Below, one piece after another: positions 1 through 5,850 of a DNA stretch of 9,083 nt; within the stretch, counting starts at the first letter, position 1; every line of letters begins with the position of its first letter. Under the pieces are notes generated by a model. That model had not been told where the DNA came from. It was given only the letters and a program-made list of their open reading frames with translations, and made no database searches. Position numbers and translations under genes: made by a program. Source of the stretch: Desulfobacteraceae bacterium UBA5623 (lineage in GTDB: Bacteria; Desulfobacterota; DSM-4660; Desulfatiglandales; Desulfatiglandaceae); the NCBI GenBank assembly GCA_002424495.1, contig DIKH01000068.1, positions 1 through 9,083 on the forward strand, written 5' to 3'.

Positions 1-56
1 AAAATTACGCTGAATAATTACGTTTTAAGTAAAATCACGTAGGATCATTTTTTTTA

Positions 57-85
57 TTGACATACCATATATTGTGGTGCATAAC
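57..85 (+). promoter_or_regulatory. Sigma-70-type promoter of the AlpA-helicase-Rep unit
   Basis: A perfect -35 TTGACA (57-62) is followed after 17 bases by CATAAC (80-85), which matches four of six positions of the -10 consensus. The expected transcript start is near 92, giving a leader of about 175 bases before the first gene at 266. The AT-rich stretch just upstream (1-41) has three short repeats (AATTACG at 3-9 and 16-22, AATCACG at 33-39) that could be binding half-sites. Promoter activity is inferred from sequence only. Confidence 0.6.
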
Positions 86-86
86 G

Positions 87-116
87 GTTGGCACACAACA
101 CATAGTTGATGCCAAC
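87..116. promoter_or_regulatory. Operator-like inverted repeat at the transcript start
   Basis: GTTGGCA (87-93) and TGCCAAC (110-116) form a perfect 7-bp inverted repeat with a 16-base spacer. The arm centres are 23 bp apart, about two helical turns, and the repeat begins right after the -10 box. This position fits a dimeric repressor site, possibly for the AlpA-like product or an unseen phage-type repressor. It could instead be a small stem-loop at the 5' end of the mRNA. Confidence 0.4.
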
Positions 117-197
117 AACTAATATATTATTTGGACCCCGCGAACCGCAGGCACAAATAGCCTGGCATCCTCAAAAAAATGGCAACAATCGCATTGG

Positions 198-255
198 TCC
201 TTCGGGCAGACCTCTTTCTAAGGGGGCCTGCCATGGGCGGATTTCGCCCGAAGGA
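198..255 (+). promoter_or_regulatory. Leader hairpin covering the Shine-Dalgarno of the first gene
   Basis: TCCTTCGGGC (198-207) and GCCCGAAGGA (246-255) are perfectly complementary over 10 bp with a 38-base loop. The 3' arm contains nearly all of the AAGGAG ribosome binding site (251-256) of the gene starting at 266, so the stem would block translation. A second stem, GGCAG (205-209) with CTGCC (228-232), can extend past one mismatch through 211-214 with 223-226. It uses bases 205-207 of the first stem, so the two folds exclude each other. This resembles a two-state translational switch; that role is inferred. Confidence 0.45.
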
Positions 256-265
256 GCAAGCAGCG

Positions 266-514
266 ATGGAAAAAGCAAACCCAAAAATTGACCTGTCTTT
301 TTTAGCCGAGAAATGGCCTTCCACAATCGTTTCCCGTACCCAAATCTCAAGATTCACGGGCGGCCTTATCTGTCCCCGCAGAATGGCGAACCTGGACTGC
401 CTTGGCCAAGGGCCAGAGGGGGCGCTCAGAATCGGCCGGCACGTCGCCTACCCAGTTAAATCTTTGATTTCGTGGCTGGAATCACGTTCTGTCTTTGTCA
501 AAGATAGGCCTTAA
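266..514 (+). CDS. AlpA/excisionase-like small DNA-binding protein
   Basis: This 82-residue protein resembles the small winged-helix DNA-binding proteins (AlpA, excisionase, HTH_17) that act as transcription activators or recombination directionality factors in phages, satellites and integrative elements. Residues about 23-72 carry the typical pattern: a TQISRFTGG helix-turn-helix entry, ICPRRMANLD as the likely recognition region, a GQGPEGALRIGRHVAYP wing, and SLISWLESRS as the final helix. The start at 266 is chosen because AAGGAG lies 9 bases upstream (251-256). An in-frame ATG at 179 is possible but has no ribosome binding site and would add an unrelated tail. The site lies in a leader hairpin, suggesting translational control. 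It is the first gene of a packed unit, ending 3 bases before the helicase start. Whether it controls excision, replication genes or both is not shown. Confidence 0.8.
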   Translation: MEKANPKIDLSFLAEKWPSTIVSRTQISRFTGGLICPRRMANLDCLGQGPEGALRIGRHVAYPVKSLISWLESRSVFVKDRP

Positions 515-517
515 ATC

Positions 518-1879
518 ATGAAAATCACTGTGAATAACACGCTCAGAGTGGAAGGCGCGCCACCTGCCCTTTCAGCGCAGATCCGGGGCATTTTGACCAT
601 CAGAAATCTAGCCTGGGCAGAGGCTGAACGGATGGGCAGATGGACGGGAAATATTCCTGAATTTTTAAAATATTATCAGGAAAAAGAGGGGGTTATGACC
701 CTGCCGAGGGGCTTTTGCCGTCAATTGATCGGGCTTTGCCGGTCAATGGGTGTTCCCCTCCAGATCATTGACCAGAGGCGAACCCTTGAACTTGTTGATT
801 TTCATTTTGAAGGGACATTGAAACCATTTCAACAAGAGGCCGCTGGCCAGGTCTTAAAACGTGACTTTGGTCTTCTGTGTTTGCCTACGGGAGGCGGCAA
901 AACCGTTGCCTCCTTGTATATCATTTCAGAGCGCAAACAGCCTGCCTTGATAGTCGTACACAGCAAGGAACTTTTGAATCAATGGATTGACCGGATAGGG
1001 TCCTTCCTGGGTATTCCAGAAAGTGAGATCGGCGTTATCGGCAATGGTCAGAAGCGTATCGGTGAACATATCACGGTGGCCTTGGTCCAAAGCCTTTACA
1101 AGTGCGCTGATCAAGTCGCGCCGCATATCGGTTTTCTGATTGTAGACGAGTGCCACCGGGCACCCTCAAGGACTTTTACCGAAGCTGTGATGGCCTTTAA
1201 TTCACGGTATATGCTGGGCCTCAGTGCTACGCCATACAGACGTGACGGCCTGAGTAAGCTTATCTTCTGGCACCTGGGCGATTTGGTCTATCAGGTTGAC
1301 ACTGGGCAGCTTGTAGAAGATGGACATGTCCTCCGAGCCGAAGTGATCACCCGCGAAACGGATTTCGATACATGTCTTGATGCGTCAGAGCAATACAGCC
1401 GTGTCCTAAGCGAGCTCTGCCAGGACCTCGATCGTAATCTACAAATTTGTCAGGATGTAGCCGACGAATCCCGGAATGGCGGCGGCATTTGTCTTGTCTT
1501 GTCTGACAGGAAAAGCCACTGCGAAACATTGCGGACGATTCTGAGCGAGTATTACAGCTTAAAATCAGACGTGCTCACGGGAGATCTGCCCAAGAAGCAT
1601 CGCGAGGCCGTAGTTGACCGGCTTAATGCCGGAGAGGTCAAGGTCCTTGTGGCTACAGGCCAGCTTGTGGGTGAAGGATTTGATTGCGCTGGTTTATCTA
1701 CATTATTTTTGGCTACACCGATCAAGTTTGACGGGCGTTTACTGCAATATTTAGGGAGGATCTTGAGACCTTCACCCGGAAAACAGGCCAAAGTTTTTGA
1801 TTATGTAGACGTCAATGTTGGTGTACTCAAAGCAAGTGCTAAAGCGCGGCGGAGGAGGGTCTACTCACAATGGAAATGA
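518..1879 (+). CDS. XPB/Ssl2-type superfamily 2 DNA helicase
   Basis: A complete 453-residue DNA translocase/helicase of the XPB/Ssl2-like SF2 class. The N-terminal 95 residues form an accessory domain with no motif I can name. The core follows: KPFQQEA Q-like motif (102-108), Walker A PTGGGKT (123-129), HSKELLNQW motif Ia (148-156), DECH Walker B (210-213), SATP motif III (236-239), CLVLSD (325-330), ATGQLVGEGFDC motif V (379-390) and QYLGRILRP motif VI (410-418). All catalytic motifs are intact. It starts 3 bases after the AlpA-like stop with only a weak ribosome binding site, so translation is probably coupled. Its last 10 bases overlap the next gene. In this context it probably assists origin opening, fork progress or repair on the element; a defence or restriction role is less likely because no partner nuclease or methylase is present. 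Confidence 0.9.
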   Translation: MKITVNNTLRVEGAPPALSAQIRGILTIRNLAWAEAERMGRWTGNIPEFLKYYQEKEGVMTLPRGFCRQLIGLCRSMGVPLQIIDQRRTLELVDFHFEGTLKPFQQEAAGQVLKRDFGLLCLPTGGGKTVASLYIISERKQPALIVVHSKELLNQWIDRIGSFLGIPESEIGVIGNGQKRIGEHITVALVQSLYKCADQVAPHIGFLIVDECHRAPSRTFTEAVMAFNSRYMLGLSATPYRRDGLSKLIFWHLGDLVYQVDTGQLVEDGHVLRAEVITRETDFDTCLDASEQYSRVLSELCQDLDRNLQICQDVADESRNGGGICLVLSDRKSHCETLRTILSEYYSLKSDVLTGDLPKKHREAVVDRLNAGEVKVLVATGQLVGEGFDCAGLSTLFLATPIKFDGRLLQYLGRILRPSPGKQAKVFDYVDVNVGVLKASAKARRRRVYSQWK

Positions 1880-3429
1880 ACAAAATAAAACCGTATGAAT
1901 TCGAGTATGAAAAAGCGGTTGTCGGCGCACTCATCTTAAGCCCTGATTCATTTTATAAAGTCAAAGAGCTACGAGCATCTGACTTCGGGTCAGATTCAGC
2001 CAGGGCCGTATTTAAGGCGATTTCATGCCTTGTCGAGGATGGAACTTTTATTGATCTTCTGACAATTAAAGATCAACTGATACGTCAAGGCAACGAGCAA
2101 ATTGTAAAGGATGATTACCTTTGCCAGCTTGTAGACGAAACCGGCACGACGGCGGGGCTAGCCTATTACGTCGGGCAACTCACGGAGGCGCGACGGCGAC
2201 GTGAATTTGTTCGATTGATGCAGACAATAACTGAGGATCTCAAGGCCGGGATTTCTGTAGAGGAAGTAACACATAGAATAAAAAATGAGGGTATTCTATC
2301 CTCTACGCACGATAACGGCAAGTTTTCCGCGTTACAACCGGATCAGACATCTTGTCAAAAATTCATCACAACAGAGCCCCCGGCGCAAAGATATATCTTT
2401 GCGGATATTTTGCCCGAACACATCGTCGGCGGTCTCATTGGTCAAGGTGGTGTCTCGAAATCCTTCCTTTTTGGCGCCTGGGCGGTTGGCGCCGCAACCG
2501 GCCATCCTGTCCTGGGAGTTTTTAAACCGACGCGGCCTTACAAAACTTTGGCATTATTTGCGGAGGATTCACCCGGCGAGATCCACCGCCGCATTCATTT
2601 CATTTGCCGGGAGATGTTCCCTGATATGTCCAAAGAGGTCCGGGCGAACTTGTTTCTGAATTTTCACTCCCTATCAGTGATGGGGCGGACTGGCCCCCTG
2701 ATGGAGCTCAAAAATGGAAACCCTTCTAAGAGTGGGTGGTGGCACTGGCTGAAAGATACAATCCAGAACCACATGCCACTTGATATTTTGTTTTTGGACC
2801 CCAAGTCTCGTTTTTTTGGCCTCGAAGAAAATGACAATGGACATAATTCTGCCTGGGTAGCATGCCTGGAAGAACTAGGCAGAGAATTTAATCTAACGAT
2901 CCTGTTTTCGCACCATGCTTCAAAAAACTCAAACGGCGCTCTCAATCAAACTTCAGCCCGAGGGGGTAGCGCCCTGGTTGATTCATGTCGGTGGATTGCG
3001 AATATCAAAACCATGGACGAAGTAACCGCCAAGAAATATGAGATCCAAAATCACCGGGCTTACGTTGAATTTGATGTCACGAAACAGAATTATGGCCCGC
3101 ACCTTCCTAAAACTCTCTATTTCAAACGGGGAAACAATGGCGTTCTTCTCCCAGTGAATCTGGAATTCACGCGCCTTAAAGACATGGCTGATGCATTATG
3201 CCTTTTGATTAACGATCTTCAGTTGCCATTAACCAGGAGGGAACTTTTAAAGGCTGATATGGGAAAGAATGTCAGAGATGCCATGAAGGACCAATTCCAT
3301 AAATGCACGAGACAAGACATCGAGGATGCAGTTATTTATGCAGTCAAGAACGATATGTTGTTGGAGGAAGCTATTTCCACCTCAACGACCAGTAAGGCTA
3401 TTCTGGTAGTAAAAACTATTCCAGCTTAA
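1870..3429 (+). CDS. Replicative helicase with DnaB N-terminal and RepA-type ATPase domains
   Basis: A 519-residue protein combining two replication modules. Residues about 8-125 match the DnaB N-terminal helical domain (EKAVVGALILSPDSF, then a run ending near VGQLTEARRR), normally used for hexamer assembly and primase contact. Residues about 165-440 match the RecA-fold hexameric helicase of RepA from RSF1010-type plasmids (AAA_25): P-loop GQGGVSKS (191-198), Walker B LDILFLDP (304-311), FSHHASKN (346-353) and ARGGSALVDS (363-372). The P-loop has Ser where classical Walker A has its second Gly; the Lys-Ser pair is kept. The C-terminal 80 residues look like a small winged-helix or helical tail. 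The start at 1870 has a GGAGGAGGG site at 1851-1859 and overlaps the upstream helicase gene by 10 bases, implying coupled expression. Two bases after its stop begins a repeat array resembling an origin. Likely role: fork helicase of the element. Confidence 0.87.
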   Translation: MEMNKIKPYEFEYEKAVVGALILSPDSFYKVKELRASDFGSDSARAVFKAISCLVEDGTFIDLLTIKDQLIRQGNEQIVKDDYLCQLVDETGTTAGLAYYVGQLTEARRRREFVRLMQTITEDLKAGISVEEVTHRIKNEGILSSTHDNGKFSALQPDQTSCQKFITTEPPAQRYIFADILPEHIVGGLIGQGGVSKSFLFGAWAVGAATGHPVLGVFKPTRPYKTLALFAEDSPGEIHRRIHFICREMFPDMSKEVRANLFLNFHSLSVMGRTGPLMELKNGNPSKSGWWHWLKDTIQNHMPLDILFLDPKSRFFGLEENDNGHNSAWVACLEELGREFNLTILFSHHASKNSNGALNQTSARGGSALVDSCRWIANIKTMDEVTAKKYEIQNHRAYVEFDVTKQNYGPHLPKTLYFKRGNNGVLLPVNLEFTRLKDMADALCLLINDLQLPLTRRELLKADMGKNVRDAMKDQFHKCTRQDIEDAVIYAVKNDMLLEEAISTSTTSKAILVVKTIPA

Positions 3430-3430
3430 G

Positions 3431-3705
3431 AGGTGGCCGAAGGTGGACAGAACCGGTCGAAGGTGGACAGAAATGAAGGTGGCCAAAGGTGGACAGAAAT
3501 GTTTGTCCATCTTTTATATAATTGAAATCATTGGATAATCTGGAAATAAAAAAGGTGGACAGAGGGTAAAGGTGGACAGAGGGCTTAAAGCATTGAAATC
3601 ATTAACGAAAAAAGGTGGACAAAACGGGTCCCTAAAGGGACTAAAAAACCTGTCCACCTTCGGGGGTGGCAGGTCTTTTATCCCAGTCCCTGGGGACAGT
3701 CCACC
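3431..3705. repeat. Iteron-like GGTGGACAG repeat array, candidate replication origin
   Basis: GGTGGACA occurs six times in direct orientation (starting 3442, 3462, 3488, 3554, 3571, 3614). Related GGTGGCC occurs 10 bp before two of them (3432, 3478). The composite units 3431-3452 and 3477-3498 are 22 bp long and differ at one base; a third near copy spans 3455-3472. Inverted copies are TGTCCATC (3504-3511), TGTCCACC (3651-3658) and AGTCCACC (3698-3705). ATTGAAATCATT is also repeated (3521-3532, 3592-3603), within an AT-rich stretch. The array starts 2 bases after the helicase stop. Directly repeated 17-22-bp sites beside a Rep-type helicase and an AT-rich segment are the usual design of iteron origins in plasmids and satellites. 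The initiator that would bind them is not identified. Confidence 0.65.
3612..3660. repeat. Nested inverted repeat inside the repeat array
   Basis: AAGGTGGACA (3612-3621) and TGTCCACCTT (3651-3660) are perfect 10-bp inverted arms. Inside them GTCCC (3628-3632) and GGGAC (3637-3641) form a second stem with a TAAA loop. A third compact palindrome, GTCCC-TG-GGGAC, lies at 3686-3697. The outer arms are themselves copies of the repeat unit. The structure could extrude as a cruciform, act as a single-strand initiation site, or form a hairpin in the helicase mRNA. There is no T-run directly after it, so it is not a classical intrinsic terminator. Confidence 0.5.
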
Positions 3706-3974
3706 TTCCTTTTTAAAGATTTCGAATATGTTCCAGATGAATTCGTTTGCAGACTTTCAGGGATTTATGACGTTTTCGAGGTGGAGTCAGACATGGGCTT
3801 TTGGCCTGCTTCTTTTGGGGGGAACCCTGGTCAGAGAAAAAAATGACGGCCTTAACCTATGGATTTTAAAAAGGTTTTAACGAAACATGCTGATAATATT
3901 GGAAGATTTGAAAAAGTGGTAAATTTTTACACACTCCGTGATACACGGACACCCATATGAACGGAGAAACTTAA
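3706..3974. other. Non-coding stretch between the repeat array and the next gene
   Basis: No convincing gene is present. An open frame crossing 3572-3880 starts inside the repeats at a GTG, has no ribosome binding site and shows no family pattern. Two small palindromes occur near the end: GTAAA-TT-TTTAC (3919-3930) and TCCGTG-ATA-CACGGA (3935-3949). The arm CTCCG (3934-3938) could alternatively pair with CGGAG (3962-3966), which contains the ribosome binding site of the gene at 3975. A weak promoter, TTGGAA (3898-3903) with TAAATT (3920-3925), is possible. Confidence 0.4.
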
Positions 3975-4217
3975 ATGGAAGCAAAAAGACTGTTGAGCAG
4001 AGTTGCGAAGCTGATTGATAGGATGAGCGATAAAATCGAAACCCGAGCAGATTTACCTGAAAAGGGCTTACTAAGTGAGGTGGGAGGACTTCTCGAAAGA
4101 TATACAGCTCTTATGAGGGCGATAAATGAGCAAAGCGGTTCCGGTGAGGCTCAGACATCGGAGGACATTTTGAAAAACGGTATAAAAGGGGCTTACGATA
4201 AATTGCTTTTCGATTAG
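3975..4217 (+). CDS. Small helical protein of unknown function
   Basis: I do not recognise this 80-residue protein. It is predicted by eye to be almost fully alpha-helical: a basic first helix (MEAKRLLSRVAKLIDRMSDK), a second helix around residues 31-50 (GLLSEVGGLLERYTALMRAI), and a short acidic linker before a last helix ending KGAYDKLLFD. There is no signal peptide, membrane segment or cysteine pair. GGAG (3963-3966) lies 8 bases before the ATG, a good start signal, and a small palindrome just upstream could compete for that site. It stands alone between the candidate origin and the recombinase, with about 76 bases to the next promoter. Its size and helical character fit a small accessory replication, copy-control or phage-terminase-small-subunit-like protein, but none of these can be shown. 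Confidence 0.6.
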   Translation: MEAKRLLSRVAKLIDRMSDKIETRADLPEKGLLSEVGGLLERYTALMRAINEQSGSGEAQTSEDILKNGIKGAYDKLLFD

Positions 4218-4293
4218 CCAAGCTGATTTTCCGGCAATACCCATAAAGCCAAAACGATCATTTTTAATGAGCTAAATAATTAAAAGAAAATGC

Positions 4294-4322
4294 TTGACAT
4301 TCATTTCATGATTCCTTATATT
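4294..4322 (+). promoter_or_regulatory. Promoter of the serine recombinase gene
   Basis: A perfect -35 TTGACA (4294-4299) is followed after 17 bases by TATATT (4317-4322), matching five of six consensus positions. It lies 53 bases before the recombinase start in an AT-rich region and is one of the best promoters in the window, implying that the recombinase is transcribed independently of the replication unit. Confidence 0.7.
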
Positions 4323-4351
4323 TTAAATGAGTTTTTGAGGTATTCATTTAA
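4299..4351. promoter_or_regulatory. Operator-like or res-like repeats at the recombinase promoter
   Basis: TTAAATGA (4323-4330) and TCATTTAA (4344-4351) form a perfect 8-bp inverted repeat with 13-base spacer, centres 21 bp apart, starting right after the -10 box. ATTCATTT occurs both at 4299-4306, inside the promoter spacer, and at 4342-4349. Resolvases of the Tn3/gamma-delta type repress their own genes by binding inverted sites overlapping the promoter, so this could be an autoregulatory and possibly recombination site. The full 28-bp res subsite pattern is not evident. Confidence 0.4.
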
Positions 4352-4374
4352 CAATCCTAAGTTTGGAGGGAATC

Positions 4375-5073
4375 ATGGGGGAGGAAAAGCGCAGAGTATA
4401 TGTTCCGAAAGAAGAGAAGAAACACGAGACAGTCATAAATTGCGTTGAAGAGGAAGTTGGGCCAAGGACCATTGGATATCTACGGGTATCCACCGAGGAT
4501 CAGGATCTTGAAAAGAACAAATCTGACATCTTGGATTATGCGAACAATAAAGGGTTTGTCCCTGTCCAGTGGGTGGAAGAAAAGATATCTGGATACAAAA
4601 CCTCATGGCAGGATAGGAAAATCAAGGGCGTTATTGATGAACTTGGAAAAGATGACCGGATTATCGTTCCTGAGTTATCACGTCTTGGCCGGTCAATGCT
4701 CGAAATCATGGAAATCTTATCTGTTGCCAAGCGTAAGGACATATCAATCTATGATGTCAAGAACGGATGGGAACTTAACGGGAACCTTCAATCCAGCATG
4801 CTGGCCATGTGCTTCAGTATAGCATCTGAGGTTGAACGAGATCTTATCAGTAAACGTACAACCGAGGCATTACGAATAAGGAAAGCGATGGGCGTAAAGT
4901 TAGGAAGACCGAAAGGGCCAGGGAAGAGCAAGTTGGATGAGCACAGGGAAGAAATAATAGCTTTATTAAAGAATGGCACCACGAAGGCCTTCATTGCCAG
5001 GCGATACAAGACCACAGTGCCAAACCTGTTCAACTGGTTACGAAAGAATGATTTGAATATCAAGGCTGAGTAA
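4375..5073 (+). CDS. Serine recombinase of the resolvase/invertase family
   Basis: A 232-residue small serine recombinase, which cuts DNA through a 5'-phosphoserine link to invert, resolve or integrate DNA. Residues 1-31 are a charged N-terminal extension beyond the usual family start. The catalytic domain begins at TIGYLRVSTEDQ: Arg37 and nucleophile Ser39. ELSRLGRSMLEI (100-111) supplies the conserved Arg103 and Arg106. SIASEVERDLISKRT (148-162) is the dimer-interface helix entry, followed by GVKLGRPKG and a C-terminal helix-turn-helix at about 190-225 (EEIIALLKNGTTKAFIARRY). All key residues are present, so it is probably active. The ATG at 4375 is preferred, with GGAGG at 4365-4369; an in-frame TTG at 4363 overlaps that site. 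It has its own promoter. Likely role: multimer resolution or a local switch; it lacks the large C-terminal domain of serine integrases. Confidence 0.93.
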   Translation: MGEEKRRVYVPKEEKKHETVINCVEEEVGPRTIGYLRVSTEDQDLEKNKSDILDYANNKGFVPVQWVEEKISGYKTSWQDRKIKGVIDELGKDDRIIVPELSRLGRSMLEIMEILSVAKRKDISIYDVKNGWELNGNLQSSMLAMCFSIASEVERDLISKRTTEALRIRKAMGVKLGRPKGPGKSKLDEHREEIIALLKNGTTKAFIARRYKTTVPNLFNWLRKNDLNIKAE

Positions 5074-5075
5074 GG

Positions 5076-5197
5076 CCTATGGCAAGGGGGCAGGGAGATG
5101 ACGAGCACACCAATCAGGCGCACAGGCCAGGGGCAGGCGGCGGCCATGGAGGAGGGATACCACCCCCCCCTCCATCTATCCTGCCATAGGGGGGGGG
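5076..5197. repeat. GC-rich inverted-repeat structure with poly-C and poly-G tracts
   Basis: The span begins 3 bases after the recombinase stop. Outer arms CCTATGGCA (5076-5084) and TGCCATAGG (5182-5190) match perfectly across 97 bases. Inside, ATGGAGGAGGG (5146-5156) pairs with CCCCCCTCCAT (5165-5175) with one mismatch and an 8-base loop. The region holds eight consecutive C (5163-5170) and nine consecutive G (5189-5197). Several GGCAGG copies (5089-5094, 5132-5137) could pair with CCTGCC (5180-5185) instead of the outer arms. No T-run follows at once, so a simple terminator is unlikely. Possibilities are a recombinase target, a single-strand origin or transfer-type site, or a structured RNA; none is demonstrated. 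The rest of 5198-5314 shows nothing recognisable. Confidence 0.5.
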
Positions 5198-5314
5198 TTC
5201 CCAAGCCGTTGGGTACTGGCCACGATTTTTTTCCTAAATTTTCGTTCACATAGAGGCGAATTAGAACAATCTCTTTTTTCGAGAACTGGCCAGAGGCGCG
5301 GAACTTTTTTTAAA

Positions 5315-5343
5315 TTGGAACTAAACTGAACTTTACGTATAAA
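5315..5343 (+). promoter_or_regulatory. Probable promoter of the two-gene unit 5370-6678
   Basis: TTGGAA (5315-5320) and TATAAA (5338-5343) are separated by 17 bases, matching four and five of six consensus positions. The expected start near 5350 leaves a leader of about 20 bases containing the AAAGGAGA ribosome binding site (5355-5362). The surrounding 5300-5355 segment is clearly AT-rich after the GC-rich structured region. Confidence 0.5.
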
Positions 5344-5369
5344 TTTGATTTTTGAAAGGAGACTGAAAA

Positions 5370-5849
5370 ATGGGTTTTGTGAACGTCGAGAAAAGTGGGC
5401 GGTGGACCCGGTATGATGAGCAAGGTAATCTTGTCGGAGTTGGCCAGGTGCGTCTGAAAGCCAAGGCGCCATATCCCACGGTTAGCGCGGCAAGCGATCG
5501 GGATTTGACCCGCAGGCAGGATGTCATGGCAAAATACGAGCCACCACGACGGGCCGGCCAGGGCTACGACCCGGAAATTCGAGAAGCTTTGAAGGCGAAG
5601 GCAGCCTACAAGGCTCAGCGGGCACGAGAAGAGGCCGAAGATGATGTCTGGGTTGACGAAATGCTCGATCTTGCCCAAGGGGGCAAAAATCCTGGAAGCG
5701 TCTGGGCAGACATGCGGATCATCAGTGATAACCCAGAAGGGCAGAGGTTAAAGCAGATGGCCAAGCCAGCTAAGGCGGCCTCCTCATCCGATGATGAAGC
5801 CTGGGTCCGCGAGATGCTGGCCTTGGCCGGCCAAAGGGAGGATTATTAA
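5370..5849 (+). CDS. Unrecognised protein with a duplicated WVxEMLxLA motif
   Basis: I do not recognise this 159-residue protein. The N-terminus (GFVNVEKSGRWTRYDEQGN, then VGVGQVRLK) has alternating residues suggesting a small beta-hairpin. Residues about 40-90 are basic and charged, ending in an Ala/Arg/Glu-rich helix. A short acidic-amphipathic motif occurs twice: DDVWVDEMLDLA (about 91-102) and DDEAWVREMLALA (about 141-153), separated by a linker with KPAKAASSS. Such repeated short helices are often docking or binding motifs; the partner is unknown. No signal peptide or membrane segment is seen. The start at 5370 has GGAG 8 bases upstream (5358-5361). The next gene starts one base after its stop, so both are almost certainly one operon. 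The GC-rich coding differs from the AT-rich hicBA genes downstream. Confidence 0.75.
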   Translation: MGFVNVEKSGRWTRYDEQGNLVGVGQVRLKAKAPYPTVSAASDRDLTRRQDVMAKYEPPRRAGQGYDPEIREALKAKAAYKAQRAREEAEDDVWVDEMLDLAQGGKNPGSVWADMRIISDNPEGQRLKQMAKPAKAASSSDDEAWVREMLALAGQREDY

Positions 5850-5850
5850 A

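Noticed and set aside
1..60. Possible second copy of the tRNA-Lys 3' end marking the far boundary of an element.
   Set aside because: No match to the T-arm or acceptor sequence of the tRNA is present here or elsewhere in the window, apart from the two tRNA genes themselves.
66..79. A 14-bp motif in the first promoter spacer resembles 7197-7210 upstream of hicB (CATATATTG-T/C-GGTG).
   Set aside because: One mismatch in 14 bp between two places in a 9-kb window is expected several times by chance, and the surrounding promoter context does not match.
179..265. A longer N-terminus for the AlpA-like protein from ATG 179.
   Set aside because: There is no ribosome binding site at 179, while AAGGAG sits correctly before 266. 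The extra segment is the hairpin leader and looks unlike protein.
3431..3621. Regular short repeats could be a CRISPR array.
   Set aside because: Repeats are only 8-22 bp, spacers range from 9 bp to nearly 60 bp, inverted copies are present and there are no cas genes. An iteron array explains them better.
3572..3880. A 102-codon frame after the helicase gene.
   Set aside because: It begins at a GTG within a repeat unit, has no ribosome binding site, crosses the nested inverted repeat and shows no family pattern.
4363..4374. TTG start for the serine recombinase.
   Set aside because: It overlaps the GGAGG ribosome binding site that serves ATG 4375.
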